Assembly (NCBI GenBank): GCA_001910725.1
Contig: MJGA01000003.1
Span: forward strand, 1,116,001 to 1,180,000
Direction: 5' to 3'
DNA: 64,000 nt
DNA from: Phanerodontia chrysosporium
Lineage: Eukaryota; Basidiomycota; Agaricomycetes; Polyporales; Phanerochaetaceae
The position numbers and the translations under genes were made by a program. The notes under the pieces are model-generated. The model made no database searches. It was not told where the DNA came from and worked only from the letters and a program-made list of their open reading frames with translations. This document shows positions 22,407 through 36,192 of this stretch, piece after piece (the first letter of the stretch is position 1; every line of letters starts with the position of its first letter).

Positions 22407-24576
22407 CTACATTGGAGTTGAGACGGCGCTGTTCTGTAATTTCTCTTCCACCTTTTTTGCTAAGGTTGGTGGGAGCGCATCCAGTTGTGTCGGCAACGAC
22501 TCCTCGTTGCGATGTCCCTGTGCACACGCGTCAGGTGATGCATACGCATGGGTAATAATAACCTACCCGATTCATGTGATACTTGAGCCCGCTGAGTTGC
22601 TTGTACTGCTTAGTGCAGCCTGGCTGCGTACAGCGGTACACCCTCTTCTTCGGACCCGGCGAAGAGTCGTCCGTGTGTGAGTCTGCAGACTGTCTCTCAT
22701 TGAGGATTTTGGCTTTTAAGGCCTCTTGAAAGTGAGCACGAGAACTATACAGTGCCATTAGCTCAAGAGGATTTGAGCCAAATCCTGTTCACCCACATCT
22801 GCAAATGATACTGAAGCCCATTGATACTCTGCAACAAGCGGATTAAATACCGCGCCTAGCGACAGTTCATTCTAAACTTACCTTCCAACCTTTTCCACAG
22901 CCAGCTATGCCACACTTGAACGGTCGCTCGCAAGTCATATCTTTGAGATGGTCTGTCTTCCAATGGTCCAAGAGTTCCTGGGACGTGGAGTAGCATGCGC
23001 TACTCATCTCCGCGTCTTTTGGCCAACAGTCCTCGAAACCGCAGACATATGCTTTGATGCTGTGACTGCACGGATTCAGTATGAACAAACGCTATTTGCA
23101 GAGCTCATGCACTCACTCCGCCAGGACAGGTAGTGACGCCGACAGGCGCGGGGGAGGGCCATCCGCCTTAGCTTTCTTGCGGCCAGCGATCTTCGGTTCG
23201 AAGAGCATCTTCCGTTTCTGTTCAGGCGTGCGGTAGTACCCATCCGGACGCTGATCATCGGTGGACGCGGACGAAGAGGCAGCCTCGGCGACTTCGGCGG
23301 GAGTATCCCCCATCGGGGAAGATATAGGTGTAGGGTATGCATGGGTATCCGTCCCACAACTATGGTGTCGTGATGCGACGGTATCCGGTTCTGTGCGAGC
23401 AGAGAGTCGCGGGGAATCTGGAAATGGTACGGGAATTCTAATCTCTGTGGAACCCAGCGACGATAGATCCGGTGTGTCAACGGGCAGCTCCACAATAGCT
23501 GTTGCTCCCGAGTCCATAGTCTGGCAGGAAGCCGGGGCTTCTGCGTTGGTTTCATGTACAGCATCTCGCAAGTCCTGAGGAAGCGCAGAAGCTGGCGTGT
23601 GAAGATAGGGTGTGGAGGGAGATGTGCTCGGGAGCGCAAGAGCTGAGCTGAGAGAAGATGACGCATAGTTGAATGGAGGCAGGTGCTGGGGGAATGGTGA
23701 GGGCTGCAGTAGGTGTCTGGAACAATTTGCGTCTGAGCAGGCGAATATTCCGGAGACAGATACGGGGGATCCTGGTCAACAAATTGGTTCGACAGGTTCG
23801 CCTGTATGCGGTATGTGGGATCATAGACTTGCTCATGCTCCCAGAACGCACGGGGACCGATGTACGGAATGTGCTCCCATGTCGACGGATCAGCGAGAGC
23901 CTGGTCGATAGGTTCGGAGAAAGACGACATGGATGGCACTGATGGCAAGACCATCGTGCTGGATTGCTCGCGCTGCTGTTCGGCATGCAGTTTCTTTCTC
24001 TCGAGCATCCTCCATCTGCGCAATCGATGTTCATAGGACGAGAGTGGCTGAGCGGGGCAAGACGTACCGGTTGCGGCTGGCCAGACTGGACCGATTGAGC
24101 AGTTTTCCAATCTCTCGCCATTTCCCCCCGGTTCTGACATAGGCATTGTAGAGCCTCTGGTCCTCCTCCGCGGTCCATTCACTCCTGTTGAGCGAGGGAT
24201 CCAGCGCCTCACGGTATCGCTTCGAACATGCATCGTCCGTCCTTCCAGGAATTTGCCTCGCGATTACGGACCATTTCTCAGGATACTGCTCGTATAGCTG
24301 CAATAGTAGCTGATCTTCCTCCTTGGTCCATGGGGATTTCTTCACATTCGGGCTTAATGAATGGAGCCACCGCTAGAGCGCAGGATACTGTTGGTATGAC
24401 GAGCACTGGGAGGAGGGGAAACCGCCTCGCACCTTTCTGCAGGCCTTGTTGGTTCTGCCGGGGACACGAGTGGCGATGGTTTTCCAGTTGTCATGCTCGC
24501 CGTACCGGCTGACGGCAGCCTTGAGGAGCAGATCCTCTTCAGGTGTCCATGGCTTGCCGACACCTCTCTCTGTCAT
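22407..24576 (-). CDS. R1R2R3-Myb plus C2H2 zinc-finger transcription factor
   Basis: Exons: 24576-24433, 24372-24068, 24015-23117, 23065-22882, 22828-22797, 22744-22567, 22517-22407 (617 residues). Three tandem Myb repeats fill residues 8-165: GKPWTPEEDLLLKAAVSRYG, KSPWTKEEDQLLLQLYEQYP and RSEWTAEEDQRLYNAYVRTG, with recognition-helix motifs RTNKACRKRW, RTDDACSKRY and ASRNRWRMLERKK. A Pro/Ser-rich linker of about 270 residues follows. Then three C2H2-like fingers: YVCGFEDC...LLDHWKTDH, FKCGIAGCGKGWKSINGLQY and YRCTQPGCTKQYKQLSGLKY, the last two like SFP1-type fingers. A frame break near 23719 (GG of GGAAC) is bridged by one base. An additional upstream 5' exon is possible. Divergent from PRP17 by 187 bp. 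Confidence 0.82.
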
Positions 24577-24763
24577 GAGCCGTGGTCACCCACTCACGTA
24601 GGCGGTCGTGGCGGGGGTCGTATGCCTTGCCTGAGTGGCGCAAGAAATTCAAGAAATTCGGTTAGGGAGTCACTCGTTCACAGTTCCCGCTCTGGGCACT
24701 GAAAGGAGGGGACACCTGCTTACGTAAGATCCTCATTTGGCTCATCGCCTTGCTCTTACCACC

Positions 24764-26848
24764 ATGTCTCTCGTCGCTGGATATTCGTCGGACGAAGATA
24801 ATGGCCCGACGACATCCGCCAACGATGCCTTTGGTCTGTCCAGTCTGCCCGCGGCGAAGAAGCCCCGCATTGACGAGGCCTCGTCGAGTAAACCAACCGT
24901 AGACGCTGCCCCGCACGTCCTGGCAGAGGTGCGTGTTCACTGGCTCAAGTACGGTGGCGCATATACCCATGAGTGCTATAGGACCCTCTGCACCAAACGA
25001 CTATGGTGACGCGGCCAACAGACACCCAGATGAATGTGAACATTAAGTATGAGGACATGACATTGCCGCTGCAAGGACCAGAGAACCCATTCGGCGACCG
25101 CAACCGTTTCATCAACCAGAACGCGCTCGCTGGCCATGTGGAAGAGCAGTCTATGACCGAGCATGCCTTCCGCCAACAACACCTCACGCATGCTATCCTT
25201 GGTTACTCCGCAAACCCCTCCATCGACCCTAATGCCCCCGCGGTTCTTGGTTCGGTGGAGAAGGCCATGGCGAACGGCTTCCAGACGATTGGCTCCATCA
25301 AGGCACCGAAAGCTGCTAAGAAGGAACTGAAGCGCAAGCGGAAGCCGAAGGGTGACCTGGAGGTGGTCGACGGAGACGGCGCGTACGAGGGTCCTTGGGC
25401 GCGCTGGCAGGGCGAGGAGCAGGACACGCTACTGCCAGAGGGGGTCGAGAACGCAGAGGAGGAAGAGGAGGAGTCCGAGCCCGAGGAGCAAGTACAGATC
25501 AAGAAAGCCAAGCCAAAGCGCGGCGCACCCGGGCTCGAGTCGTCCGTGTTCCATGGCAAGTCGTTGGTCGACTACCAGGGCCGGACGTACATGGCGCCCC
25601 CGCTCTCCGAGGCACCCCAACTGCAACACGAGCCAGGGTCTCAGGAGTGCTTCATCCCCAAGACGTGCATCCACACCTGGACTGGACATACCCAGGGTGT
25701 TTCCGTTATCCGTCTGTTCCCCAATACTGGCCATTTGATGCTCAGCGGGTCGATGGACACGAAAATCAAGGTGTGTCGCGTTTCACCGTTGCCTTCTCAG
25801 CTGGCTGCTGACACGTCGTGCGCTTTGTAGCTATGGGATGTCTATACTCACGGAAATTGCCTGCGGACCTTCCACGGGCACATGAAGGCTGTCAAGGATC
25901 TGACGTTCTCCAACGACGGGCGGAAGTTCCTGTCGTGCGGCTACGACCGTCAAATCAAGCTCTGGGACACAGAAACTGGGCAGTGCCTACAACGGTTTAG
26001 CAACGGCAAAATTCCGTACGTCGTTCGATTCCATCCGGACGAGGATAAGCAGCACATTTTCCTTGCCGGAATGTCGGACAAGAAGATCATTCAGGTCGGC
26101 TGCCGACATCACTTCCTTACAGCCATATATGACTAACTTTCTTCGTGCAGTACGATATCAACTCTGGCGAGATTACTCAGGAATACGACCAGCACCTGGG
26201 GCCCGTGAACACAATCACGTTCGTTGATGAGAACCGCCGATTTGTTACGACCTCCGATGACAAGACCATACGTGCATGGGACTTTGACATCCCGGTCGTG
26301 ATCAAGTACATTGCAGAGCCATACATGCACTCAATGCCAGCGGTGACCCTGCACCCGAGCAGTGCGTTTTTGGTTATCTCCGCCCTCCGCCATTCCCGCG
26401 GCTGACAGATTGGCTTGCAGAGAAATACTTTGCTGCGCAGTCTCTTGACAACCAGATTCTGGTGTACAGCACCGACAACTTCCGGCAGGCGCGCAACAAG
26501 CGGTTCGCGGGACACTCGGTCGCCGGATACGCGTGCCAGGTAGGCTTCTCGCCGGATGGCAAGTGGATAAGCAGCGGCGATGGCGAGGGCAACGTCGTGT
26601 TTTGGGAGTGGAAGACGGGCCGTATCAAGAGCCGTCTGCGTGCACACTCGAAGGTCGTCATCGCGCACGAGTGGCTCCCGCATGAGACAGTGCGTCCGGT
26701 CCAACTCCATACCCGTCCTTTTACTGATCTTGGTTTCCTCCAGTCAAAAGTAGTGACCGCCTCCTGGGATGGTCTGATTAAGTTATGGGTGAGTGATCTC
26801 GCGCTCGGCTGTCATGGGCGGTGCTAACATGTGCGAATGCAGGACTGA
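24764..26848 (+). CDS. PRP17: PRP17/CDC40 WD40 splicing factor
   Basis: Second-step spliceosome factor. Exons: 24764-24928, 24982-25770, 25831-26094, 26151-26361, 26421-26689, 26744-26788, 26843-26848 (582 residues, no frame break). Start [14 protein letters not shown], then the PRP17-specific stretch [20 protein letters not shown], an acidic/basic linker, and seven WD repeats from about residue 270 ([20 protein letters not shown] ... [15 protein letters not shown]). The last exon carries only the final Asp codon and the stop. Confidence 0.94.
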
Positions 26849-28217
26849 CCGCCTTTCTGTATACCTGTACTGCTACTGTTATGACATCACTGTCCACTAG
26901 AGGCCACAGTTTGCACGAGCACATGAGGCCGCCGTCATTTTTCCTGTCGGATCAGTGTGGCGGTCTCTCCGGATATTCTCCCTGCGAAGCTAATTTGTCG
27001 GCAGCAGGGGAGCGGTAACTCTTGGTCTATTTCCAGTGTGTGAACGAGAGTTGTGCACCTTCGACTATATCATTGAGCAGGTTGGAGCACACGCAAGAAG
27101 GTGCAACCCATGGCCTGCTGCGCAGCGCGGTGGCGCTTGTCGGCGGGAGTAGCTGCCGGGCTTGGGCGGAAGTACGGATCATGAAGTGACTGGCGGTGCC
27201 CCATGGGAACGTGCGGGTTACGTTTAGAGTTGGGCTGTGGAATCGACCCTTTTGTCAATGCGCATATCGTCGATAGATAGCCAGTGAGAAATCAGAGCGT
27301 CACATGGGGGACGGCCAATCACTGATATGGTCACTTAGTGGACCCTCGTGGTGGTATATGACGCCGTGGAAGCGCCGATGGAGGGTCCGCGCTGCTCGTT
27401 GCGCTTTTTCATGCGGTGCGCTGGGTCGTGTGGGCGGGGGAGGCGGCACGGCTGCTGTCCGAGTCGCGTTGGATTCTTTCATCCGTGTCTCTTTCCTGTT
27501 TATCTTTGTGGCGTCTGGTTCTGATGGGCTGCTTGGAAGAACTGTCGCCAGGTGAAGATGGACGGGAAGAGAAAAACAACGTGTGCGGCAAGGCAGCTGC
27601 CCTGGCGGACCCGGCCGGTGCACGCTAGTCGCACACAGCGTAGAGGCTGCTGCTGCCAAGCGCAGTGTCTGTTCCTGCAGCCGCGAGCGAGCCGGTGGCA
27701 AAGGCCGGGCGGGTGAGCAAGAAAGGCACTGTGGCCGTCGGGCCGCAGTTGCTAGCCCGGTCGAGAGGACGCGGCCGGGGTGGGTGCCCCCCTGGCTGGA
27801 GCGTCGTGCTGGTCTCCGGAAAGTCGGAGAGGAGAGGCGCAATCTTCCAGGAACTGTGGATGAGACAACCAGGAACGAGATTTGCACGGCGAGTGTGCCT
27901 CCCAAGGGTAATCTCGGGCGTGGGGCCAAATGGGGGATGCTTGCGGGCTGCCGGGACGCTGCCGACCCGCCATGGCCAAACTCCGACGCGGGCGACGTGC
28001 CAGATCCGTGGAGCGATCAGGACCAAATCGAAGGAACTGTCTGTCTTTGATTTTCGGTCTCGGCTCGACTCCCTCACACGGCCGCATACTTAAGCCTCCC
28101 AACCGTCCCCTTCCCCCTCCCAGACCGCACCTCGTCCTCGTACCTGAGAGCTCTCTTACCCCCTCCGGCATATACCTCCCTCCCACACACACACCCATAC
28201 CAGCACACACACCCGCC
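26849..28217. other. Intergenic/promoter region of the secreted peptide gene
   Basis: No supported gene. The last 140 bp before 28218 is strongly pyrimidine-rich (C/T runs), as in highly expressed fungal leaders. The rest holds only short unsupported frames. Confidence 0.5.
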
Positions 28218-28530
28218 ATGAAGCTGTCTGCCCTCGTCTTTGCCGTTGCCGCCCTCGCCTCCTTCGCGGCCGCCAGCCCGGTTCCCAACCCCGTCGCCGA
28301 GCCAGTCCCCGTCAGTCCCAGCCTTTTCCCCCCTTCTCGTGCTGTCCTCAACAATATTCCAACAGATGCCCAGCTATGTGTCGAGCGGATACAAGCGCTA
28401 CGAGAAGGCGTCTTGGAAGCGTGGGTCTGAGGAGGTGAGATCACCCGTCGCCGAGTCACCTCTCTCGTCCTGACCCCTCCTCCAGGCCGACACCTTTGAC
28501 CGCAGCTTCTGGAAGCGAAGCGAGAACTAA
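28218..28530 (+). CDS. Candidate Kex2-processed small secreted peptide precursor
   Basis: Exons 28218-28310, 28366-28434 and 28486-28530 (introns of 55 and 51 nt) give 68 residues. A classic signal peptide MKLSALVFAVAALASFAAAS leads into PVPNPVAEPVP. The mature part carries three Lys-Arg sites, each after an aromatic residue: SSGYKR, YEKASWKR and SFWKR, ending SEN*. Kex2/Kex1 processing would release short peptides such as YEKASW and GSEEADTFDRSFW. This is the layout of KEP-type (Kex2-processed) fungal precursors. It lacks a CaaX box, so it is not a standard basidiomycete mating pheromone. No homologue is recognised. Confidence 0.62.
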
Positions 28531-29241
28531 AGCCACGTCCGTACGCCACATAGCCCGTCGCCTTCGCGCCGCAGACTCACCACCGTCCAGTCAGACATCC
28601 CCGTTATCCTTATTCTTTATCGGTACATTGCTCTCTAGTCTGGTACTTAGTCTGAGATCGTGAGTCTATCCGCCCGCTCAAGCACTTGCTCGTTTTGACT
28701 CAACGCTTGCATAGAGCCAACCTCTGGTCGTCGTAGTTCGGCAGTCTTGCTGTGGACTTGTCTCGCGCGTAAAATACGACAGTGTCCGGCCCTGTCATAC
28801 CCACGCTCCTTGATCCTCTCTCGTTAGGTCTGCCTTCTCGATTTGTCCGCACTGTATTCTATCATGCAACTGTTTTTGTACACCGTCAGTCCTTACTACA
28901 CGGTTTGCTGAATTGGTGACATGCTTGCGTGTTGCCCAAGATTGTCCGATGTAGCGGCCAAACGGTACCTTTGATCGCGAGTCGTCGGGTTGCCGGGGTA
29001 CATTTGTCTGTTGCACATGTGTTGAAACATGTCATGGCAGTTGTCGTCGAGCAAAGCAGCGGGCCATGTGCAACCGTGCGCCGGCGCAAGATCCCACAGG
29101 GCGCACGTGCGCGTGTTGGGCGTCTATCCTGTTGTCGTGTTTAGGGCAGGCTCTTTCGCGGGAAAGTCGCGTGGCTCATTTGCATGCCTCGAGCTCAACG
29201 CCGTCCGCCTCGTCTCCAAAACCCCTTCCCTCGCCGTCGCC
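28531..29241. other. Intergenic, includes MCM3 promoter
   Basis: About 710 bp between the peptide gene and MCM3. No coding evidence. Holds a G1/S-type promoter element listed separately. Confidence 0.5.
29154..29165. promoter_or_regulatory. E2F/SBF-like site TTTCGCGGGAAA upstream of MCM3
   Basis: The 12-mer TTTCGCGGGAAA begins 88 bp before the MCM3 ATG. It contains CGCGAAA on the minus strand, which fits the CRCGAAA SCB consensus, and it also fits an E2F site. MCM genes are classic G1/S targets, so regulation by an SBF/MBF-type factor is likely; this is inferred from sequence alone. Confidence 0.55.
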
Positions 29242-32142
<2,901 letters not shown>

Positions 32143-32360
32143 TCGCCCGGCCATCCTCCTTCTGTCTTCTTCTTGTGTGTGCTCTCGGTTTTCCGGCTCC
32201 TGCTGTCATCGTCTCGCTGTGTATCGCTCGATTCGTACTGTACTCCATTCCGTCCCTCATCCATGTATTTTGAATAGACCAAACAGAATGGTAATACCCA
32301 GGGAAGATCGTTGGGAAAGATTCATTCGCGCCTGCACAAAAAGATAATCGCAGCCAGGGT

Positions 32361-35337
32361 CTACCGCTCGCAATCGGTTCTCGTCCTAATCACCTGCCCA
32401 ACCTCCTCCCTCGTGAGCTCGGCGAAGCCGACGAGGTCCACCATGGCCGCCTCCCAGTCCTGGTCTGACGCCGTGCCAAACGTCGCATCGACGACCTTCT
32501 CCCAGAGCTCGCCCTCCGCGCCGACGACGCGCGCCGCCTGGAGGAGCGAACGCCACGGCGCCTCTACGCGCGCGGGGGCGCGCGACAGCGCGTGCCGGCA
32601 CGTCTCGACCCAGAGCTCGCACTCGGCGCGGATCGCGCGGCCCTCGGCGGGCGACACGCGCCCGCGCCCGCGGTACATGATCGCGCGCTGCAGGATGTGC
32701 GTCCCAAGGTGCGCCGCGATGCGCCGGTACAGCGCAGCGACGGTCGTCAGCGGCAGCGCGCCCTGCAGGAAGGCGAGCTGTGCGGAGAGGAGCGCGATCG
32801 GCGCGAGGAGCGTCGCGGGCAGGGAGATCTCGTCTGAGCCTTCCGCGGAGGACGCGGGCGTGTTGTGTCTGCCGCGACGTTAGGATTGGAAGCTGGGTGC
32901 TGCACGAGGGACTTACGCTGAACCGCCGCTCTGGAAATGCTGGCGGAGCCCCGCCTCGACCTCGTTGCAGACGGTGTGAACGATCATGTCTTCCGCCCGC
33001 GTGACGAGTTTGCCGTACTGCGTGACAAGCTCTTCGAAAATTGTGCCTTCGGGTGCGTCTTCAGCAGCACCCTTGGGGTCGGGCAACGAGGCGGCCGCCT
33101 CCGCCCGTGCGCGGAGCGCAGCCTTGTGATTGATTTCCGCCCATAAGTCGAGGAAGAACTGTATTGAGGGTGGTGAGAAAGGCTATGGCGATCTCTATAA
33201 CTGGGTACATACCAAATCTTCTCCCCATGCTTCCATAGCCACTGCAATATACTTTGCACTCACAAGCGCTTTGCACAAGCGTTGAACGCCCTCGACGCCG
33301 CTCGTGAGGCGCCGCGAGTCGCCGACCCTGCCAACGTCGCTGCTTAACGCGCCCGGGACAGCGCGCATAAGGGTCGACGAGAGCGTCTCGAACGCGTCGA
33401 GAGAAGACGATATACGCGCATGGTAAGACTCGAGAAGCGGGAGCTGAACCGTGATAAGGAACCGCGTGCGCTGAGTGAATTGTGGCAGTGGAGAGTAGCG
33501 GTCTGTGGCAAAAGGTTGAGCGGGAATTGCTAGAGCATGTTTTCTGTCATCTTACCGGTGACCTGTTCAACCAGAGCTTTGACCCTGCGTGCAGAATTAG
33601 TGGGCTTCAGCTCACGGTCGATAGTCGTCTCCTCCGCGTCACCGGAGTCGTCTGCGATAAGCCAGGCGTCCTGAGAGCTGATGATTTCCACGTATTGGTC
33701 CATTGCAACTGCCAGGCAGGATGATAATTAGTTTCAGTACTCGATGCAAGCGAATGACACCTACATGCTCGCTCGCCTTCCATCCACGCCTCGAACCAGT
33801 CCTTTCTACCAAGGATAACCTCGCTGATTCCCTGCCACCTTGGCATTTCGCCCTTGTCCTTGCCTACAGCGGCGCTTGTACCCGGAAGGTCAAAGCCCTC
33901 TTCCCGTAAACTGCTATCGAACGCGAGAGCCTGGTAAATCGTATGTGCCAGGACAGGAGGGTGGGGTATCAGTGCAGGCACAGTCTTGCGCAGCTTTCGG
34001 GAAAGCAGAGGGAGTAGAAGTAGCGTAAATTCGCGCCAGGCATTGATGTTGCGGTACTCTGTGCGAGCAAGCAGAGGTTGTATGACGGATTCCATGAACC
34101 GTCGGTGCTCATGCGAGACGTTCAGGATATGCGTGAAGTACCACTCTGGCTGTAAGCAAAAGCCATGTTGCTTTAGAGGGAGAGACGACGAGCAAGACCA
34201 CACGTTAGCTCACCTTGTCCAGTCGGTTCGTTTGTCGTGTTCCCTCAAAGTGGTACTTAAATCTCAGCGATACCGCATGGACGAGGGCTTGCATGGGGTA
34301 TAGGCCTTCCTTCTCGGTCCGTTCACGAGAAGTCGACGCATGTAACTTGTCGCCACTAGAGCAGAAAAATCAGTAGGGCAGAATACTATCTACGACGGTG
34401 CTTACATGCTCTGCAGCTTCAACAAGTTGAAGAAAGCACTTTCGAATGCTTTCCTGTCCTCTTGACTTGCAGCAGCATAATCCACCGGAAGAGGCCATTG
34501 AAGATTTTCTGCAACACCCTGCAGTTGCCTGCATCATATTGAGTAGAGGGTTCGCTCGGCCAACCTAGGTACTCACGCTGCAAACGTGCCTTTAATGTCG
34601 TTCCACGTGCGGTCTTGTATGCTCTCCAAGAAGCTCACGAGACGAAGCTTTTGCTGTCCAGCAGCATCTTCAACTTGTTGTCCAGCTTGAGATACTTTCG
34701 CTACAAACGCCTGCAGCTGCTCGTAGGAGGGTATGCAGTCGAACGGAGACTCTGACTTTGCTTTCGAGATAGCGGTCTCTCTGGAATAGGTTTGAGAAAA
34801 ATAGAAGACATAGGGTTCAAAATGACACACCCTATCTGCAACGCGTGCTGCACGACCTGGATGTAGCTCTTTACACTCTGCAGCTCCTTGAGGTTTCGAT
34901 GCAATGTTTCGATATCCTCCAGCAAAGTTGGCTTCCCCTCCGGTCCGCTAAGGGAGGATACAAGCTCTTCCGAGAGGAAAGACAGCTCATCTGCAAGAGA
35001 GTGGCGCAACAATGATAGTTCTTGTGCGGTGTGTAGATGCTCTTGGGTTGCCGACCTAGTACTCGCTACAAGCCGATCGACCTCTGCTTGTGACTGCGAG
35101 AGCTGAGCTATGACAGTTGTATCAAGCGGTGGTCTCCACATGACGATGCGCGGAACGCACCTTGCTCTTCAGCTCGTCATTTCGCTTGCTCGTGTCGGAG
35201 ACGAGCTCGTTGAACTCTGGTGAGTCTTGCACGTCCTGGAAGGTCTTGAAGCGCACATTGAGGTATTGCTTTGCACGCTCATGTGCGTCGGTCGAGCTCG
35301 GGGGTGCAAGGAGGGCCTGAATCTGGGCGGAGGCCAT
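32361..35337 (-). CDS. RINT1/TIP20 family Dsl1-complex tether
   Basis: Component of the tethering complex for Golgi-to-ER COPI vesicles at the ER. Ten exons: 35337-35161, 35102-34831, 34780-34577, 34528-34406, 34355-34214, 34149-33765, 33708-33556, 33502-33213, 33158-32917, 32868-32361; 831 residues, no frame break. N-terminal helical/coiled-coil region with LSQSQAEVDRLVASTRSA and ETLHRNLKELQSVKSYIQVV. RINT1 signatures follow: LQWPLPVDYAAASQEDRKAF, PEWYFTHILN, RTRFLITVQLPLLESYHARI. The C-terminal 170 residues are very GC-rich at DNA level. Confidence 0.88.
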
Positions 35338-36034
35338 GGGTGTGGACGGTGAGGACGGAGGCGTCGTGGCGGGCGGACATCAGCAAAAAAATGGGTCGCA
35401 GATCTGGTACGGTAGGGCTGGCAAGGCGGCGCCAGTCAGACTAGCGCTGACCTGCAATGGCAAAGGCGCGCCAGTCTGGTATCGCCTGGTATTGCCTGGC
35501 CATGGCTTGTCATCCTGATGCTGCATGGCATGAAACGTCCTGGTAAGGTCATGGATGGGATTTAATATCTGTATGAGTTTTTATGAGCAGTAATCGACAG
35601 TTCACCGTCGTCTTACTTCCTAAGCGCACATGGGCCAGCTCCTCACTTTGGCACCGTGTCCGGGGCACGCTCAATCGTTCGGGCACTACTTACATTGTGA
35701 AACGGGGTTGCAAAGGCAGCTTAAAACGTTTCATGGTTCTGTGGCATGCGCAGCGCAGCCTCCGCAATCGCATATATCAGTGGCATGTGCCACATGCGAA
35801 GCCTGACACAGCAGGCCCCTCGTCGGCCTCACTGACATCTACATAGCATGTATCTGCATACCTCTACAATGTGACAAACACACCTTACTTAAGTGTATCG
35901 GGTGGTCAACGATCTCGCCCAAGCAAAGGTTTGCGGCTGTTCTGCCCATGTTACTTGCTCGAGATGCTAGTGCATAGCAGAAAAGCCAACCCTTACAACC
36001 TGACGGCTTACCCGGTCACATGGTGACTTACCTG
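35338..36034. other. Intergenic, no gene recognised
   Basis: Upstream of RINT1 and of the P450 relic. Contains only short unsupported frames. Near 36015-36027 is an inverted repeat GTCAC-N3-GTGAC that may belong to the promoter that follows. Confidence 0.5.
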
Positions 36035-36153
36035 TGACGTTTTTACTTACCAGGACTTCAAAACCTGTGACACTGACGCGTCATGCCCAAGACGGAAGGA
36101 GACATGACGTCGAAGTGCCCGAGAAGTAAAGACCATCTCCAACGCATATAAAT
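36035..36153 (+). promoter_or_regulatory. Promoter-like block: TGACG motifs plus TATA box
   Basis: Three TGACG-type (bZIP/CRE-like) motifs lie at 36035 (TGACGT), 36074-36083 (perfect palindrome TGACGCGTCA) and 36105 (TGACGTCG). A TATAAAT box follows at 36147-36153, 40 bp before the first ATG at 36193. The arrangement looks like an intact, regulated fungal promoter in front of the degenerate P450. Factor identity is unknown. Confidence 0.45.
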
Positions 36154-36192
36154 CCTCTGTCCCCTCTGCCCTGCTCTCTCCCTCATACCACC

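Noticed and set aside
28218..28530. Mating pheromone precursor
   Set aside because: No C-terminal CaaX farnesylation motif; it has a secretory signal peptide and ends SEN.
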